19,686 nucleotides of DNA from Paracoccaceae bacterium (GCA_020832725.1 JAFIEC010000217.1:1-19686), one strand, 5' to 3'; numbered from the stretch's first letter, positions 1 to 7,776 are shown. Notes: a model not told the origin generated them from the sequence alone. Translations and numbers: made by a program.

Positions 1-402
1 GTGGCGGGGCCGGCGTGTGCGCCCCCCGCCCGGGTTGCTGGGTTCCGGGGCTTCGGGCGCTACGCGCGCGCGGGCTTCATGCATATCGATCTCGGGCCGG
101 CGCGGAGTTGGGGAAATCCCTTCCCGGTGCAGGCTGAAGCCTTTGCGCACGAGAGCCCGCCCGCCCGCGAGATACTGGCCCAGAGCCGGACGCTGCGGGG
201 GACCGGCGCGGCAGGGGTGGCCACAATCGGCACGGCGGGAATCGAGGTGGTGCATGACGCGCTGACAGAGGCTCAAGGCGCGGTGCTTCCTCTGGTGCCG
301 TATCTCGATACGCTGCGATGGGTGTTCATCGCACTGGCGCTTGTGGGCATCGCCGTTGCGGTCTGGGCACGGCTGGACGACTGGAAAAAGGGGCTGCGCT
401 GA
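1..402 (+). CDS. M15-type peptidase, C-terminal fragment with membrane tail
   Basis: The frame is open from the first base and stops at TGA 400-402, so this is probably the 3' end of a longer gene cut by the window edge. The visible part (133 codons) begins with a segment resembling the end of a peptidase M15 (D-Ala-D-Ala carboxypeptidase/endolysin) domain. The motif GFMHIDLGP lies at residues 25-33, with His28 and Asp30 in the position of the last zinc-ligand region. A Pro/Ala-rich linker follows, then one hydrophobic helix at about residues 105-123 and a charged tail (RLDDWKKGLR). Such peptidases with a C-terminal helix occur in alphaproteobacteria, including near phage-like clusters, and would act on peptidoglycan at the inner membrane. 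The GTG at position 1 is unlikely to be the true start because the N-terminal zinc-binding half is missing. The family call is moderate because only about 35 residues of the domain are visible. Confidence 0.55.
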   Translation: MAGPACAPPARVAGFRGFGRYARAGFMHIDLGPARSWGNPFPVQAEAFAHESPPAREILAQSRTLRGTGAAGVATIGTAGIEVVHDALTEAQGAVLPLVPYLDTLRWVFIALALVGIAVAVWARLDDWKKGLR

Positions 403-413
403 CAGGGGCAGCC

Positions 414-439
414 TGCCGGGACGATGACCGCACCCGGCA
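414..439 (+). terminator. Possible terminator hairpin after the M15-type peptidase gene
   Basis: The arms TGCCGGG (414-420) and CCCGGCA (433-439) are perfect 7-base complements around a 12-base loop, starting 12 bases after the stop codon. No T-run follows, so this is only a candidate. Confidence 0.35.
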
Positions 440-618
440 TTCCACGCCGCAACAAGGTGGTGCGGTACCGCCCCCCGGTTCGGAATACGCGGACTGGACA
501 GCGCCCCTTCGCCAGTGTTCCGGGATTAGCCGCCGATGATTCACGCGGCGGCTCATGCCGATCGGCAACGGCGAGCGATGCATCCCTTCACGCCGATTCC
601 GACTGACGCCGGGTCGGA

Positions 619-1362
619 TCACGAGAGCTCCATCGCCCGTCGTCGTAATTCGCCACGGTTGCCCACGCCCAATTTCGAGTAGGCGCGGCGCCTGTAGGTC
701 ACGGCCGTGGCTTCGGTGACCCTGAGGAGGGAGGCGATTTCGCGGATCGGGAAACCCGAGACAAGGAAGGCTGCCACGGCGGCCTCGCGGGCGCTGAGCC
801 CGGCAAGGCGCGCAAGCGCTGCGGCAAGTGGCGCAGGATCGCCCGGCACCTTCGGCACGCCCGCACCGGCCCGCGCGTGCTGGATGATGATCGCATGCAG
901 CAGAGGCGCGACCTCTGCAAAGGCTGCCAGGTGCCGGGGCGCGAAGGGCCCGCCCGAACGCGCGCGATAGGCACTTGCGATAATCGAGGGCATGCCATGG
1001 CGATAAAGTGCGAGGCGTTCCACCACGTCACCGTCGCTATAGCATTCATGCTGGTATTCCATATCACGGATGCTGGACGCGGGACGCTTGAGAACCTGCA
1101 CCTTGCGATGTGCCCGCCCCAGCGTCATCAGTCCGGCCACATCGCGCCGCCAGTAGCGCTGTGCATAGCGCAGCGAAGCAAGTCGCGCGAAGGCCGAAGC
1201 GTCACGGTCGGTGCTTTCTGCCACCAGTACCGCCGCCCTGCCCTCTGTCACGACAAAGGCCGAACACATGTCGGCACCTGCGCGCCGATGCAGCACATCC
1301 ATCAGGGCGGAACCGAAGCGTTCTGTTCCCAATGCGGCGACAAGCGCGGCCAGGTCTTCCAT
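619..1362 (-). CDS. LuxR-family (helix-turn-helix) transcriptional regulator
   Basis: This is a 247-residue protein with a C-terminal LuxR-type helix-turn-helix at about residues 188-240. The signature runs from LSAREAAVAAFL to AYSKLGVGNRGEL, with the recognition helix near VTEATAVTYRRRAYSKL. The N-terminal 180 residues form an alpha/beta region that I cannot assign to autoinducer, PAS or receiver domains. No receiver aspartate pattern is evident. The frame is open further upstream to 1713, but the ATG at 1360-1362 is preceded by a G-rich ribosome binding site (GGGGGGAC), and the upstream part overlaps the VOC gene antisense, so the short start is preferred. It is divergent from the VOC gene with 101 bases between them, and a palindrome at 1384-1403 lies in that gap. 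Regulation of the VOC gene and of itself is inference. Confidence 0.85.
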   Translation of the reverse strand: MEDLAALVAALGTERFGSALMDVLHRRAGADMCSAFVVTEGRAAVLVAESTDRDASAFARLASLRYAQRYWRRDVAGLMTLGRAHRKVQVLKRPASSIRDMEYQHECYSDGDVVERLALYRHGMPSIIASAYRARSGGPFAPRHLAAFAEVAPLLHAIIIQHARAGAGVPKVPGDPAPLAAALARLAGLSAREAAVAAFLVSGFPIREIASLLRVTEATAVTYRRRAYSKLGVGNRGELRRRAMELS

Positions 1363-1383
1363 TCTTTGTCCCCCCAAAAGGGT

Positions 1384-1403
1384 GACACAGTGGGCTATGT
1401 GTC
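1384..1403. promoter_or_regulatory. Inverted repeat between luxR-type and VOC genes, candidate operator
   Basis: GACACA (1384-1389) and TGTGTC (1398-1403) are perfect 6-base inverted arms separated by 8 bases. The dyad is 22 bases upstream of the LuxR-type start and 60 bases upstream of the VOC start. A third GACACA lies at 1442-1447, just before the VOC ribosome binding site. A regulator dimer site is inferred from position and symmetry only. Confidence 0.4.
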
Positions 1404-1463
1404 GGTGCAGTTTGTCAAGGGCCGCAGGCGCGCTTTGCCGCGACACATCCCGAAAGGACACCG

Positions 1464-1988
1464 ATGACCATGCCGCCGAAAATAAAGGGCCTGTACCACT
1501 ATTCCTTTCCCTGTCGGGACGGAGAGGAGACCCGCCGCTTCTACGAGGACATCCTCGGACTGCCGCTGGTTGCCTGCATGCAGGCGGACGTGGTGCCCAG
1601 TACTGGCGAGATGAAACCCTATGCGCATTTCTTCTTCGAGATGGGCAACGGCTCCTACATCGCCTTCTTTGATCTTGGCGAGAATCAGATGCCCCTGGCG
1701 TCGCCCAACACACCGGACTGGGTGATGCATTTCGCGGTCGAGGTCGACAGCGTCGACGATGTACTGGCCATGCGGCAGCGCCTGAAGGATCACGGAGTCG
1801 AGACCACCGACATCGTCGATCACCACTTCATCAAGTCGATCTATTTCTTCGATCCGAACGGATTGCGGCTCGAGGTGACGGCGCGGGTGGACGAACCCGG
1901 CTATCTCGAGAGGGTGGCGCGCGAAGCGCAGGGCGAGTTGAGCCGCTGGTCTGAAAAGAAACGCCGCATGCTGGCCGCGAAGGTCTGA
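1464..1988 (+). CDS. VOC-superfamily metalloenzyme (glyoxalase/extradiol dioxygenase-like)
   Basis: This 174-residue protein has the vicinal oxygen chelate fold pattern of two beta-alpha-beta-beta-beta modules. Module one begins at IKGLYHYSFPCRD with His12 and runs to FFFEMGNG. Module two begins at VMHFAVEVDS with His89 and ends at FFDPNGLRLEVTAR with Glu137. His12, His89 and Glu137 (possibly with Glu59) fit a divalent-metal site. Family members include ring-cleaving dioxygenases, glyoxalases and resistance proteins, and the substrate cannot be told from sequence. The ribosome binding site GAAAGGA lies about 7 bases before the ATG at 1464; the ATG two codons later is an alternative. It is divergent from the LuxR-type gene and convergent with the TTT binding-protein gene. 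Its place beside two hydroxylases makes a ring-cleavage or isomerase role plausible but unproven. Confidence 0.8.
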   Translation: MTMPPKIKGLYHYSFPCRDGEETRRFYEDILGLPLVACMQADVVPSTGEMKPYAHFFFEMGNGSYIAFFDLGENQMPLASPNTPDWVMHFAVEVDSVDDVLAMRQRLKDHGVETTDIVDHHFIKSIYFFDPNGLRLEVTARVDEPGYLERVAREAQGELSRWSEKKRRMLAAKV

Positions 1989-2108
1989 TCAGGACATTCT
2001 CCCTGGCCTTCCGCCTGATGCCACGCGCGCTCCGCCTGACGGTCGTGCCGCGGCCGCCATGGCAACAGGTCGGACCGGCCGCGCCCCTGCATGGCCAGAA
2101 GCCCAGGA

Positions 2109-2132
2109 CCGGTGGCGGCGCACCGCCACCGG
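2109..2132. terminator. Bidirectional terminator-like hairpin
   Basis: CCGGTGGCGG (2109-2118) and CCGCCACCGG (2123-2132) are perfect 10-base complements around the tetraloop CGCA. It lies between the ends of two convergent genes (VOC, plus strand; TTT binding protein, minus strand), 20 bases beyond the stop of the latter. There is only a short T-stretch on the plus side, but stem strength and position fit a shared terminator. Confidence 0.6.
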
Positions 2133-2151
2133 CATCATCATGTTTCGGGTG

Positions 2152-3126
2152 TCAGTTTGTCACCTCGATGCCCGCGCGCTCCACGACATCGCGGTAGATT
2201 GCCTCGTTCTCGGCTATGAAAGCCGCGAAATCCCCGACGCCGCCCGTGCTTATGTCATAGCCGATTGTTGCCAGCCTCGTCTTGAGGTCCGGCGCATTGA
2301 CCACCGCCGCTATATCCGCGTTCAGCTGCTCGATCACTGCGGCAGGCGTCCCGCCGGTCGTCATGACACCGATGAAGCCCGCAGTTCCCATGCCCTCGAG
2401 GCCGAGTTCCACCATCGTCGGCACATCCGGCAGCGCCGTGGCCCGCTGAACCCCGGTAATGCCGAGCGGCAGCGCCAGACCGTCGCGGATCAGCGCGAGC
2501 GCGCCCGTGACATCCGAGCAATAGACCGGCACCTCGCCGGAGCGGAAGGCCGCCAGAGCCGGAGCCACACCGGCATAGGGGACATGCAGGAACTCCGCCT
2601 CGGCGTCGAACTGGAACATCTCCATGCAGATGTGGTGGCCGCTGCCGCGCCCCACAGAGCCATAGGTCAGCGGCGGGCTTGCCTCCTTCGCCATTGCGAT
2701 GAAGGCCTCCATGTCCGAGACGCCAAGCTCGGGAGAGACCAGCAGCACATTGGCCGATGCCGCAAGGTGGATGACGGGTGCAAGGCCGTCCGAACCATAG
2801 GGCAGCGAGGCGAAGAGGGCCGGGTTCGCGGCCACGCTTGTGGTTCCCAGAAGGATCGTGTGCCCGTCGGGCCGCGCCTGTGCAACGGCGGTGGAGCCGA
2901 CGATGTTGCCCGCGCCCGGCCGGTTCTCGACGACCACGGCCTGCCCCCATTTCGTCTGCAGATCGTCGGCGATGGCGCGCGCGACCTGATCGACGGTGCC
3001 ACCCGCAGGGAACGGCACGACGAAGGTGACCGACTGGCTGGGAAAGGTCTGCGCGCCAGCCGCAAGTGGCATGATCGCCACGAGCGCCGCGGCCATCAGG
3101 CCGCGCGGTGTCCTGAGTGAAATCAT
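2152..3126 (-). CDS. tctC: Tripartite tricarboxylate transporter substrate-binding protein (Bug/TctC family)
   Basis: This 324-residue periplasmic solute-binding protein begins with a signal peptide at residues 1-25 (hydrophobic stretch GLMAAALVAIMPLAAGA, likely cut at AGA|Q). The mature start resembles the Bug family: FPSQSVTFVVPFPAGGTVDQ, then VENRPGAGNIVGS and ARPDGHTILLGT. Later motifs VPYAGVAPALAAFRSGEV and DVPTMVELG also match. Bug proteins bind small organic acids, often aromatic or dicarboxylic, and deliver them to TctA/TctB. The ATG at 3124-3126 is preceded by AGGGAGGAA; an earlier in-frame start at 3168 has no signal-peptide logic. It is divergent from the operon carrying a flavin monooxygenase, tctB and tctA, which almost certainly supply its membrane partners. 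Length is normal for the family. Confidence 0.93.
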   Translation of the reverse strand: MISLRTPRGLMAAALVAIMPLAAGAQTFPSQSVTFVVPFPAGGTVDQVARAIADDLQTKWGQAVVVENRPGAGNIVGSTAVAQARPDGHTILLGTTSVAANPALFASLPYGSDGLAPVIHLAASANVLLVSPELGVSDMEAFIAMAKEASPPLTYGSVGRGSGHHICMEMFQFDAEAEFLHVPYAGVAPALAAFRSGEVPVYCSDVTGALALIRDGLALPLGITGVQRATALPDVPTMVELGLEGMGTAGFIGVMTTGGTPAAVIEQLNADIAAVVNAPDLKTRLATIGYDISTGGVGDFAAFIAENEAIYRDVVERAGIEVTN

Positions 3127-3147
3127 TCTGTTTCCTCCCTGTCTGCA

Positions 3148-3161
3148 GGCCGGTTCCGGCC
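3148..3161. promoter_or_regulatory. 14-base perfect palindrome in the leader of the TTT binding-protein gene
   Basis: GGCCGGTTCCGGCC reads the same on both strands and sits 22 bases upstream of the binding-protein start codon. It could be a repressor site or a short RNA hairpin; neither can be distinguished here. Confidence 0.3.
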
Positions 3162-3240
3162 AGTTCATGCCCGAAGACTATGAGGCCGAAATCCCGCAGT
3201 TGCAAATAAACTTTGATATGAGCGAATTTCCCTGCTACCC

Positions 3241-3272
3241 GTTTGCGAAACTCGAGCCCGCCATCAGCGGGC
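3241..3272. promoter_or_regulatory. Palindrome and leader hairpin upstream of the first flavin monooxygenase
   Basis: GTTTGCGAAAC (3241-3251) is an 11-base dyad in the 170-base divergent intergenic region, which is locally AT-rich at about 3203-3250 and so a likely promoter area. GCCCGC (3256-3261) and GCGGGC (3267-3272) then form a 6-base stem with a 5-base loop, ending 14 bases before the ribosome binding site. Control of both transporter arms by one regulator acting here is inference. Confidence 0.3.
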
Positions 3273-3296
3273 AGGGGATCACTCGCGGGAGGGGGC

Positions 3297-4487
3297 ATGG
3301 CACGCAGATTGAAGGTCGCGATCGTTGGGGCTGGCATCGGCGGCATGACCGCCGCCGGGGCGCTGCACCGCATGGGCCACGAGGTGGTGGTGCTCGAACG
3401 TGCCCCCGAACTGGGCGAGGTCGGGGCGGGGCTGCAGCTTGGCCCGAACGCGGTCAAGGTGATCGAGGCTCTCGGCCTGAACGAGGCGATCACCCGCACC
3501 GCGGCCGAACCCGTGGACATGGTCTCGATCAAGTGGGACGATGCGACGCTGCGGTATCGCGAACCCCTCAAGGAGATTTCGGTAGAGCGCTACGGCGCGC
3601 GTTACCTGATGGCGCACCGCGCCGATCTGCACGCGCTGCTCTGTTCGGTGGTGCCCGAGGCCTCGATCAATCTTGGCTGGGCCTGCGCCGGGGTCCGGCA
3701 GTCCGCGGGCGCGGCAGAAGCCGTGCGCGCCGACGGCGCCACGCTGGAGGCCGATGTCGTGATCGGGGCCGACGGTATCCATTCGGCCGTGCGTACGGCG
3801 CTGTTCGGACCGATGCCCGCGCGCTTCACCAACCAGATCTGCTGGCGCGCGCAGGTTCACGTGGATGACATGCCGCGGCGGGTGGGCCCCGGGGGCAGCG
3901 TGGCGCTCAAGTCCGAGGATTACGTGGGCTGGATCGGCCCCACGGGCCATGTGCTCTTCTACGAGATCCGTCCCGGCAAGGTGCTCAATATCTTCGCTGG
4001 CCGCGTCTCGGAGGGATGGGCGGAGGAAAGCTGGGCCATTCCCTCGTCCCGCGAAGAGATGATCGCCGCCTATGCGGGCTGGAACGACGCAATGCTCGAG
4101 GTCTTCACCAAGGTGGACCACGTCTATCGCTGGGGCATCTATGACCGCGACCCGCTCAAGCGCTGGACCGAGGGCCGGGTCACCCTGCTCGGGGACGCCG
4201 CGCACCCGATGATGCCGACCCTTGCACAGGGGGCAGCGATGTCCATGGAGGATGGTTTCGCCCTGGCCCGCTGGCTGGACGCGATGGGCGACGACCCGAA
4301 GGGCGCACTTGTCGCCTACGAGGCGGAGCGGCTTCCGCGGACCGGGCGTGTCCAGATCCAGGCGCGTCAGCAATTCGAGAACAATCGCAAGACACCGACC
4401 CCGCCGGCGCTGAGCCGGGACTGGATCTTCGAGCACGACGCCACGACATTGCGGCACCCCGGGGCAACCGCAACCGCCGGTGCATGA
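3297..4487 (+). CDS. FAD-dependent aromatic monooxygenase (salicylate hydroxylase-like), copy 1
   Basis: This 396-residue class A flavoprotein hydroxylase would insert one oxygen atom into an aromatic ring using NAD(P)H and O2. The Rossmann motif GAGIGG is at residues 11-16 with Glu34 ending strand 2, as in ribose-binding acidic residues. The dinucleotide-binding DG motif GADGIHSAVR is at 157-166, and the FAD-pyrophosphate GD motif GDAAHPMMP at 299-307, followed by AQGA. Family members include salicylate, 3-hydroxybenzoate and 6-hydroxynicotinate hydroxylases; this sequence alone does not choose between them. The ATG at 3297 has GGGAGG a few bases upstream and starts right at the FAD motif. 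It is the first gene of an operon with tctB (40 bases on) and tctA, so its substrate is probably what the transporter imports, or a close derivative. It is not a close copy of the second monooxygenase at 6565-7770. Confidence 0.92.
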   Translation: MARRLKVAIVGAGIGGMTAAGALHRMGHEVVVLERAPELGEVGAGLQLGPNAVKVIEALGLNEAITRTAAEPVDMVSIKWDDATLRYREPLKEISVERYGARYLMAHRADLHALLCSVVPEASINLGWACAGVRQSAGAAEAVRADGATLEADVVIGADGIHSAVRTALFGPMPARFTNQICWRAQVHVDDMPRRVGPGGSVALKSEDYVGWIGPTGHVLFYEIRPGKVLNIFAGRVSEGWAEESWAIPSSREEMIAAYAGWNDAMLEVFTKVDHVYRWGIYDRDPLKRWTEGRVTLLGDAAHPMMPTLAQGAAMSMEDGFALARWLDAMGDDPKGALVAYEAERLPRTGRVQIQARQQFENNRKTPTPPALSRDWIFEHDATTLRHPGATATAGA

Positions 4488-4527
4488 TGGCCCGGCGGCC
4501 CGCGGCGCATTGCTGACGGGGCGGCTC

Positions 4528-4986
4528 ATGGAGCGGCTGCGCAGGCTCTTCTCGCTGGCAGACCTCGTCGCGGGGGCACTCGTGCTCGCGCTGGGCGTCT
4601 TCACCCTGTACGAGGCCTCTGGCTATGCCCGGGGGAGCATGGCCAATATCGGCCCGGGCTTCTTCCCGGGCCTGCTCGGGATGCTGCTCGTGGCATGCGG
4701 GATCGGGATCATCCTTGTCGAGGGCACCCGGGACCGTAGCGCAGCACTGCCACGGCCGGAAATCCGCGCAGCCCTCGCAACCGTCGCGGCGCTGGGTCTT
4801 TTCGCATTGCTGATCGAGCGGGCTGGCCTCGCGCCTGCGGTCATGGCGACGACCTATGCCGCAAGCTATGCGACGACCACCGTCACGCCACTCTTTCGCT
4901 TCGTCACGGCATCCGGAGTGACGATCGTCTGCGTTCTGGTCTTTCCGATCGCCCTCGGGCTGCCGATGCGGATCGTGACATGGTAG
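4528..4986 (+). CDS. tctB: Tripartite tricarboxylate transporter small membrane subunit TctB
   Basis: This protein of about 152 residues has four predicted membrane helices (about 9-27, 40-62, 80-98 and 122-145) and the family motif NIGPGFFPGLLG after the first helix. TctB is the small, poorly conserved inner-membrane subunit of TTT transporters and works with TctA and a periplasmic Bug protein. Start choice is uncertain. The ATG at 4528 has a GGGGCGG element before it and gives a normal length, while a GTG at 4480 would overlap the monooxygenase stop by 8 bases and add 16 residues. The stop codon overlaps the start of tctA by 7 bases, indicating translational coupling. Confidence 0.88.
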   Translation: MERLRRLFSLADLVAGALVLALGVFTLYEASGYARGSMANIGPGFFPGLLGMLLVACGIGIILVEGTRDRSAALPRPEIRAALATVAALGLFALLIERAGLAPAVMATTYAASYATTTVTPLFRFVTASGVTIVCVLVFPIALGLPMRIVTW

Positions 4987-6488
4987 ACCTCGCCGCCCTC
5001 TCGGAGAACCTCGCGCTGGGCTTCTCGGTCGCCCTGTCCTGGGAGGCGCTGTTCTACGCGATGATCGGCGTGACGCTCGGCACCTTCGTGGGTGTCCTGC
5101 CTGGTGTCGGCACGATGTCGGCCATCGCCATGCTGCTGCCCCTCACCTTTCTGATGGAGCCTGCGCTTGCGATCATCATGCTGGCGGGCATCTACTACGG
5201 AGGTGCCTATGGCGGCTCCACGGCCTCCATCCTGCTGAACCTGCCCGGCACGCCCTCCTCGGCTGTCACCTGCCTTGATGGCTATCCGATGGCGCGCAAC
5301 GGGCGTGCGGGCGTGGCGCTTTTCGTGACCACGATCGCCTCGTTCGCAGGCTCGATCATGGGGCTGATGCTGCTGGCGCTGGTCGCCCCTCCGCTTGCGC
5401 AGTTTGCCCTGCAATTCCGCTCTCCCGAATATTTCTCGCTGATGGTGCTGGGCCTGATGGCCGCGGCCATCCTGGCCTCCTCCTCGCCGTTCCGGTCACT
5501 TGCCTCGGTGGTGCTGGGGCTGCTGCTCGGGGTGGTCGGCATCGACATGCTGAGCGGCACCTCGCGCTTCACCTTCGGCTGGCCCACGCTCTTTGACGGG
5601 CTGCCTCTCGTGGCCGTGGTCATCGGTCTGTTCGGCGTGCCGGAACTCATCGCCAATGTGAGGAGCGGAAACTACCAGCGCCCGCAGGCAGTGCGCATGA
5701 GGGACATGCTGCCCAGCCGGGATGACTGGAAGCGCATCCGGCCAGCCATGCTCCGGGGCGGCAGTATCGGCGCCTTCTTCGGGGCCCTGCCGGGCACGGG
5801 CGGCATGATCGCCTCGTTCATGGCCTATGCGGTGGAAAAGCGGGTGAGCCGGACACCGGCCCGGTTCGGAAAGGGCGCGATCGAGGGGGTCGCTGCCCCG
5901 GAGACGGCCAACAACTCCGCCGTGCAGACCGCCTTCATCCCGACTCTCACCCTCGGTATTCCGGGCGACCCGGTCATGGCGCTGATGCTGGGGGCATTGA
6001 TGATCCACGGCATCACGCCGGGCACGGCGCTGATCACCTCCAACCCCGACATCTTCTGGGGCCTCATCGTGAGCTTCCTGGTCGGCAACGTCATGCTGCT
6101 GCTGCTCAACATCCCGCTGATCAACCTGTGGATCAGGGTGCTGTCGATCCCGCGACAGATCCTGTTCCCGGCGATCACGGCCTTCGTCTGCATCGGGGTC
6201 TATTCGGTCAATCTTGCCGTGGCCGATATCGTGGTGCTGATGGTGTTCGGGCTGCTCGGCTATGCGCTGATGCTGCTGCGGTTCCAGACCGCACCCCTCG
6301 TGCTCGGGCTGATCCTCGGGCCCATGATGGAAGAGAACCTCCGGCGCTCACTCCTGATCTCGCGGGGCGATCCGATGGTGTTCCTCGAACGGCCGATAAG
6401 CGCGACCTTCCTGGGACTGGCCGGGCTTCTGCTGGTCTGGCTGGTGGTCTCCGAGATCAGACGCCGACGCCAACTCAGGGCCACCTGA
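4980..6488 (+). CDS. tctA: Tripartite tricarboxylate transporter large permease TctA
   Basis: This 502-residue inner-membrane permease has about 11-12 hydrophobic segments. Typical TctA motifs are present: GVLPGVGT at residues 38-45, a second conserved loop (GGSTASILLNLPGTPSS) at 78-94, and a related repeat GALPGTGGMIASF near 267-279, reflecting the internal duplication of the family. It forms the transport channel with TctB and receives substrate from the Bug protein encoded divergently at 2152-3126. Its ATG lies within the end of tctB. The gene ends convergently to the second flavin monooxygenase, 76 bases away. Length is normal. The driving ion and the substrate are not readable from the sequence. 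Confidence 0.95.
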   Translation: MVDLAALSENLALGFSVALSWEALFYAMIGVTLGTFVGVLPGVGTMSAIAMLLPLTFLMEPALAIIMLAGIYYGGAYGGSTASILLNLPGTPSSAVTCLDGYPMARNGRAGVALFVTTIASFAGSIMGLMLLALVAPPLAQFALQFRSPEYFSLMVLGLMAAAILASSSPFRSLASVVLGLLLGVVGIDMLSGTSRFTFGWPTLFDGLPLVAVVIGLFGVPELIANVRSGNYQRPQAVRMRDMLPSRDDWKRIRPAMLRGGSIGAFFGALPGTGGMIASFMAYAVEKRVSRTPARFGKGAIEGVAAPETANNSAVQTAFIPTLTLGIPGDPVMALMLGALMIHGITPGTALITSNPDIFWGLIVSFLVGNVMLLLLNIPLINLWIRVLSIPRQILFPAITAFVCIGVYSVNLAVADIVVLMVFGLLGYALMLLRFQTAPLVLGLILGPMMEENLRRSLLISRGDPMVFLERPISATFLGLAGLLLVWLVVSEIRRRRQLRAT

Positions 6489-6564
6489 GGCCAGGCGCGT
6501 CGCCGGGGCTCCGTTCCGGCTGGCAATCCGCAGGCCTTCACCTCGCGCCGCGCGGATCGACCGT

Positions 6565-7770
6565 CTATCCCGGGATCGGGATCGCCGTGGCGTCGTATTC
6601 GAACAGCCAGTCGTAGCGCTGCCGGACCTTGTCCGGTTGCCACTCGCGCTCGACATAGGCCGCACCCTGAACCGGGTCGGCCAGCGCCGGATTGTGGAAC
6701 CGGCCGAGATTCGCCGCAGAGCCTCTGACGATGGCGGTGGTGCGCTCCTTGCGCAGGCCCTCATAGGCGGCAAGCGCCTGTTCGGGCCGGTCGGGCATCG
6801 CCTCCAGGCAGCGGGCGAGAACCAGACCATCCTCGATCGCCATGATTGCCCCCTGCGCCAGAAACGGAAGGGTCGGATGGCAGGCATCGCCCAGCAGCGT
6901 CATGCGCCCCGCGCCCCAGCTCTCCAGCGGCTCCCGGCCGACAAGGGCCCAGCGGAACGGCGTGTCGATCCTGTCGATAACCGCATGGATGAGCGGGTGC
7001 CAGCCTTCGAAATCCGCCGCACAAGCCTCGTGGGTTCCGGCCTCGGTCCAGCTTTCCCGGGTCCATTCCACGTTCTCGACAAGGCCCACGAAGTTGAACA
7101 GCTCACCCGCCCGGATCGGATAGGTGATCACATGGCCCCCCGGGCCGACCCAGTTCGTGCCAACCGGGCGCTGCAACTCCTCGGGCAGATCCGCGGTGCG
7201 GGCCAGGCCGCGCCAGGCCATCAGGCCGGTGAACTGCGCCCGCTCCGAGCCGTGGAGCTGGCCGCGCAGAACCGAATGCACCCCGTCGGCGCCAATCAGC
7301 ACATCCCCGCGCAGGCGGGTTCCGTCCTGCAGCACGAGGGTCACGCCGCTGTCGTCCTGCTCCGACGCGATCGCCCGCGCCCCGAGCCGGATCGCATCAG
7401 GCTTGATAGCCTCGACCGCCTCCTTCAACACGCGGTGCAGATCGCCCCGATGGAGCATCCAGTAGGGCGCCCCGAACCGCGCGATCGAATCCGCGCCCAG
7501 ATCGAAGAGCTTCCAGGTCTGGCCGGTATTCCAGATGCGCACCTCCTTGGCCGCCGCCTCGGAGATCACCGGCGCCAGGCGCTCTTCGAGGCCGAGCGCG
7601 ATCAGCACCCGAGAGCCATTCGCAGCGATCTGGATGCCCGCACCCACCTCGCGCAGCTCCTCTGCCTGCTCGCAGACCGTGACATCAAATCCGCGCTGGA
7701 GCAGCGCGAGCGCGGCCGTCAGCCCGCCGATCCCGGCACCCGCGACGATCACATGAGAGACTTTGGACAA
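6565..7770 (-). CDS. FAD-dependent aromatic monooxygenase (salicylate hydroxylase-like), copy 2, TTG start
   Basis: This 401-residue class A flavin hydroxylase has the Rossmann motif GAGIGG at residues 11-16, Glu34 after the second strand, the DG motif GADGVHSVLR at 160-169 and the GD motif GDACHPTLPFLAQGA at 294-308. Reaction type is NAD(P)H- and O2-dependent ring hydroxylation, sometimes with decarboxylation in this family. The start is most likely TTG at 7768-7770: GGAAGGAAG ends 6 bases before it and the FAD motif begins at once. Upstream ATGs in the open frame (7827, 7848) would overlap the preceding hydrolase gene and add a non-conserved, arginine-rich extension. It follows the hydrolase gene by 26 bases, so the two are probably one transcript under the IclR-type regulator. 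It is divergent enough from copy 1 to suggest a different step or substrate. Confidence 0.9.
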   Translation of the reverse strand: MSKVSHVIVAGAGIGGLTAALALLQRGFDVTVCEQAEELREVGAGIQIAANGSRVLIALGLEERLAPVISEAAAKEVRIWNTGQTWKLFDLGADSIARFGAPYWMLHRGDLHRVLKEAVEAIKPDAIRLGARAIASEQDDSGVTLVLQDGTRLRGDVLIGADGVHSVLRGQLHGSERAQFTGLMAWRGLARTADLPEELQRPVGTNWVGPGGHVITYPIRAGELFNFVGLVENVEWTRESWTEAGTHEACAADFEGWHPLIHAVIDRIDTPFRWALVGREPLESWGAGRMTLLGDACHPTLPFLAQGAIMAIEDGLVLARCLEAMPDRPEQALAAYEGLRKERTTAIVRGSAANLGRFHNPALADPVQGAAYVEREWQPDKVRQRYDWLFEYDATAIPIPG

Positions 7771-7776
7771 GACGGT

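Noticed and set aside
1363..1713. N-terminal extension of the LuxR-type gene
   Set aside because: It overlaps the VOC gene antisense, is Arg-rich and unconserved in character. The ATG at 1362 has a good ribosome binding site.
2059..3120. 353-codon plus-strand frame
   Set aside because: It is antisense to the clear TTT binding-protein gene, and its composition (Arg/His/Asp rich) fits a shadow.
3279..4604. 441-codon minus-strand frame
   Set aside because: It is antisense to the flavin monooxygenase, which has all family motifs.
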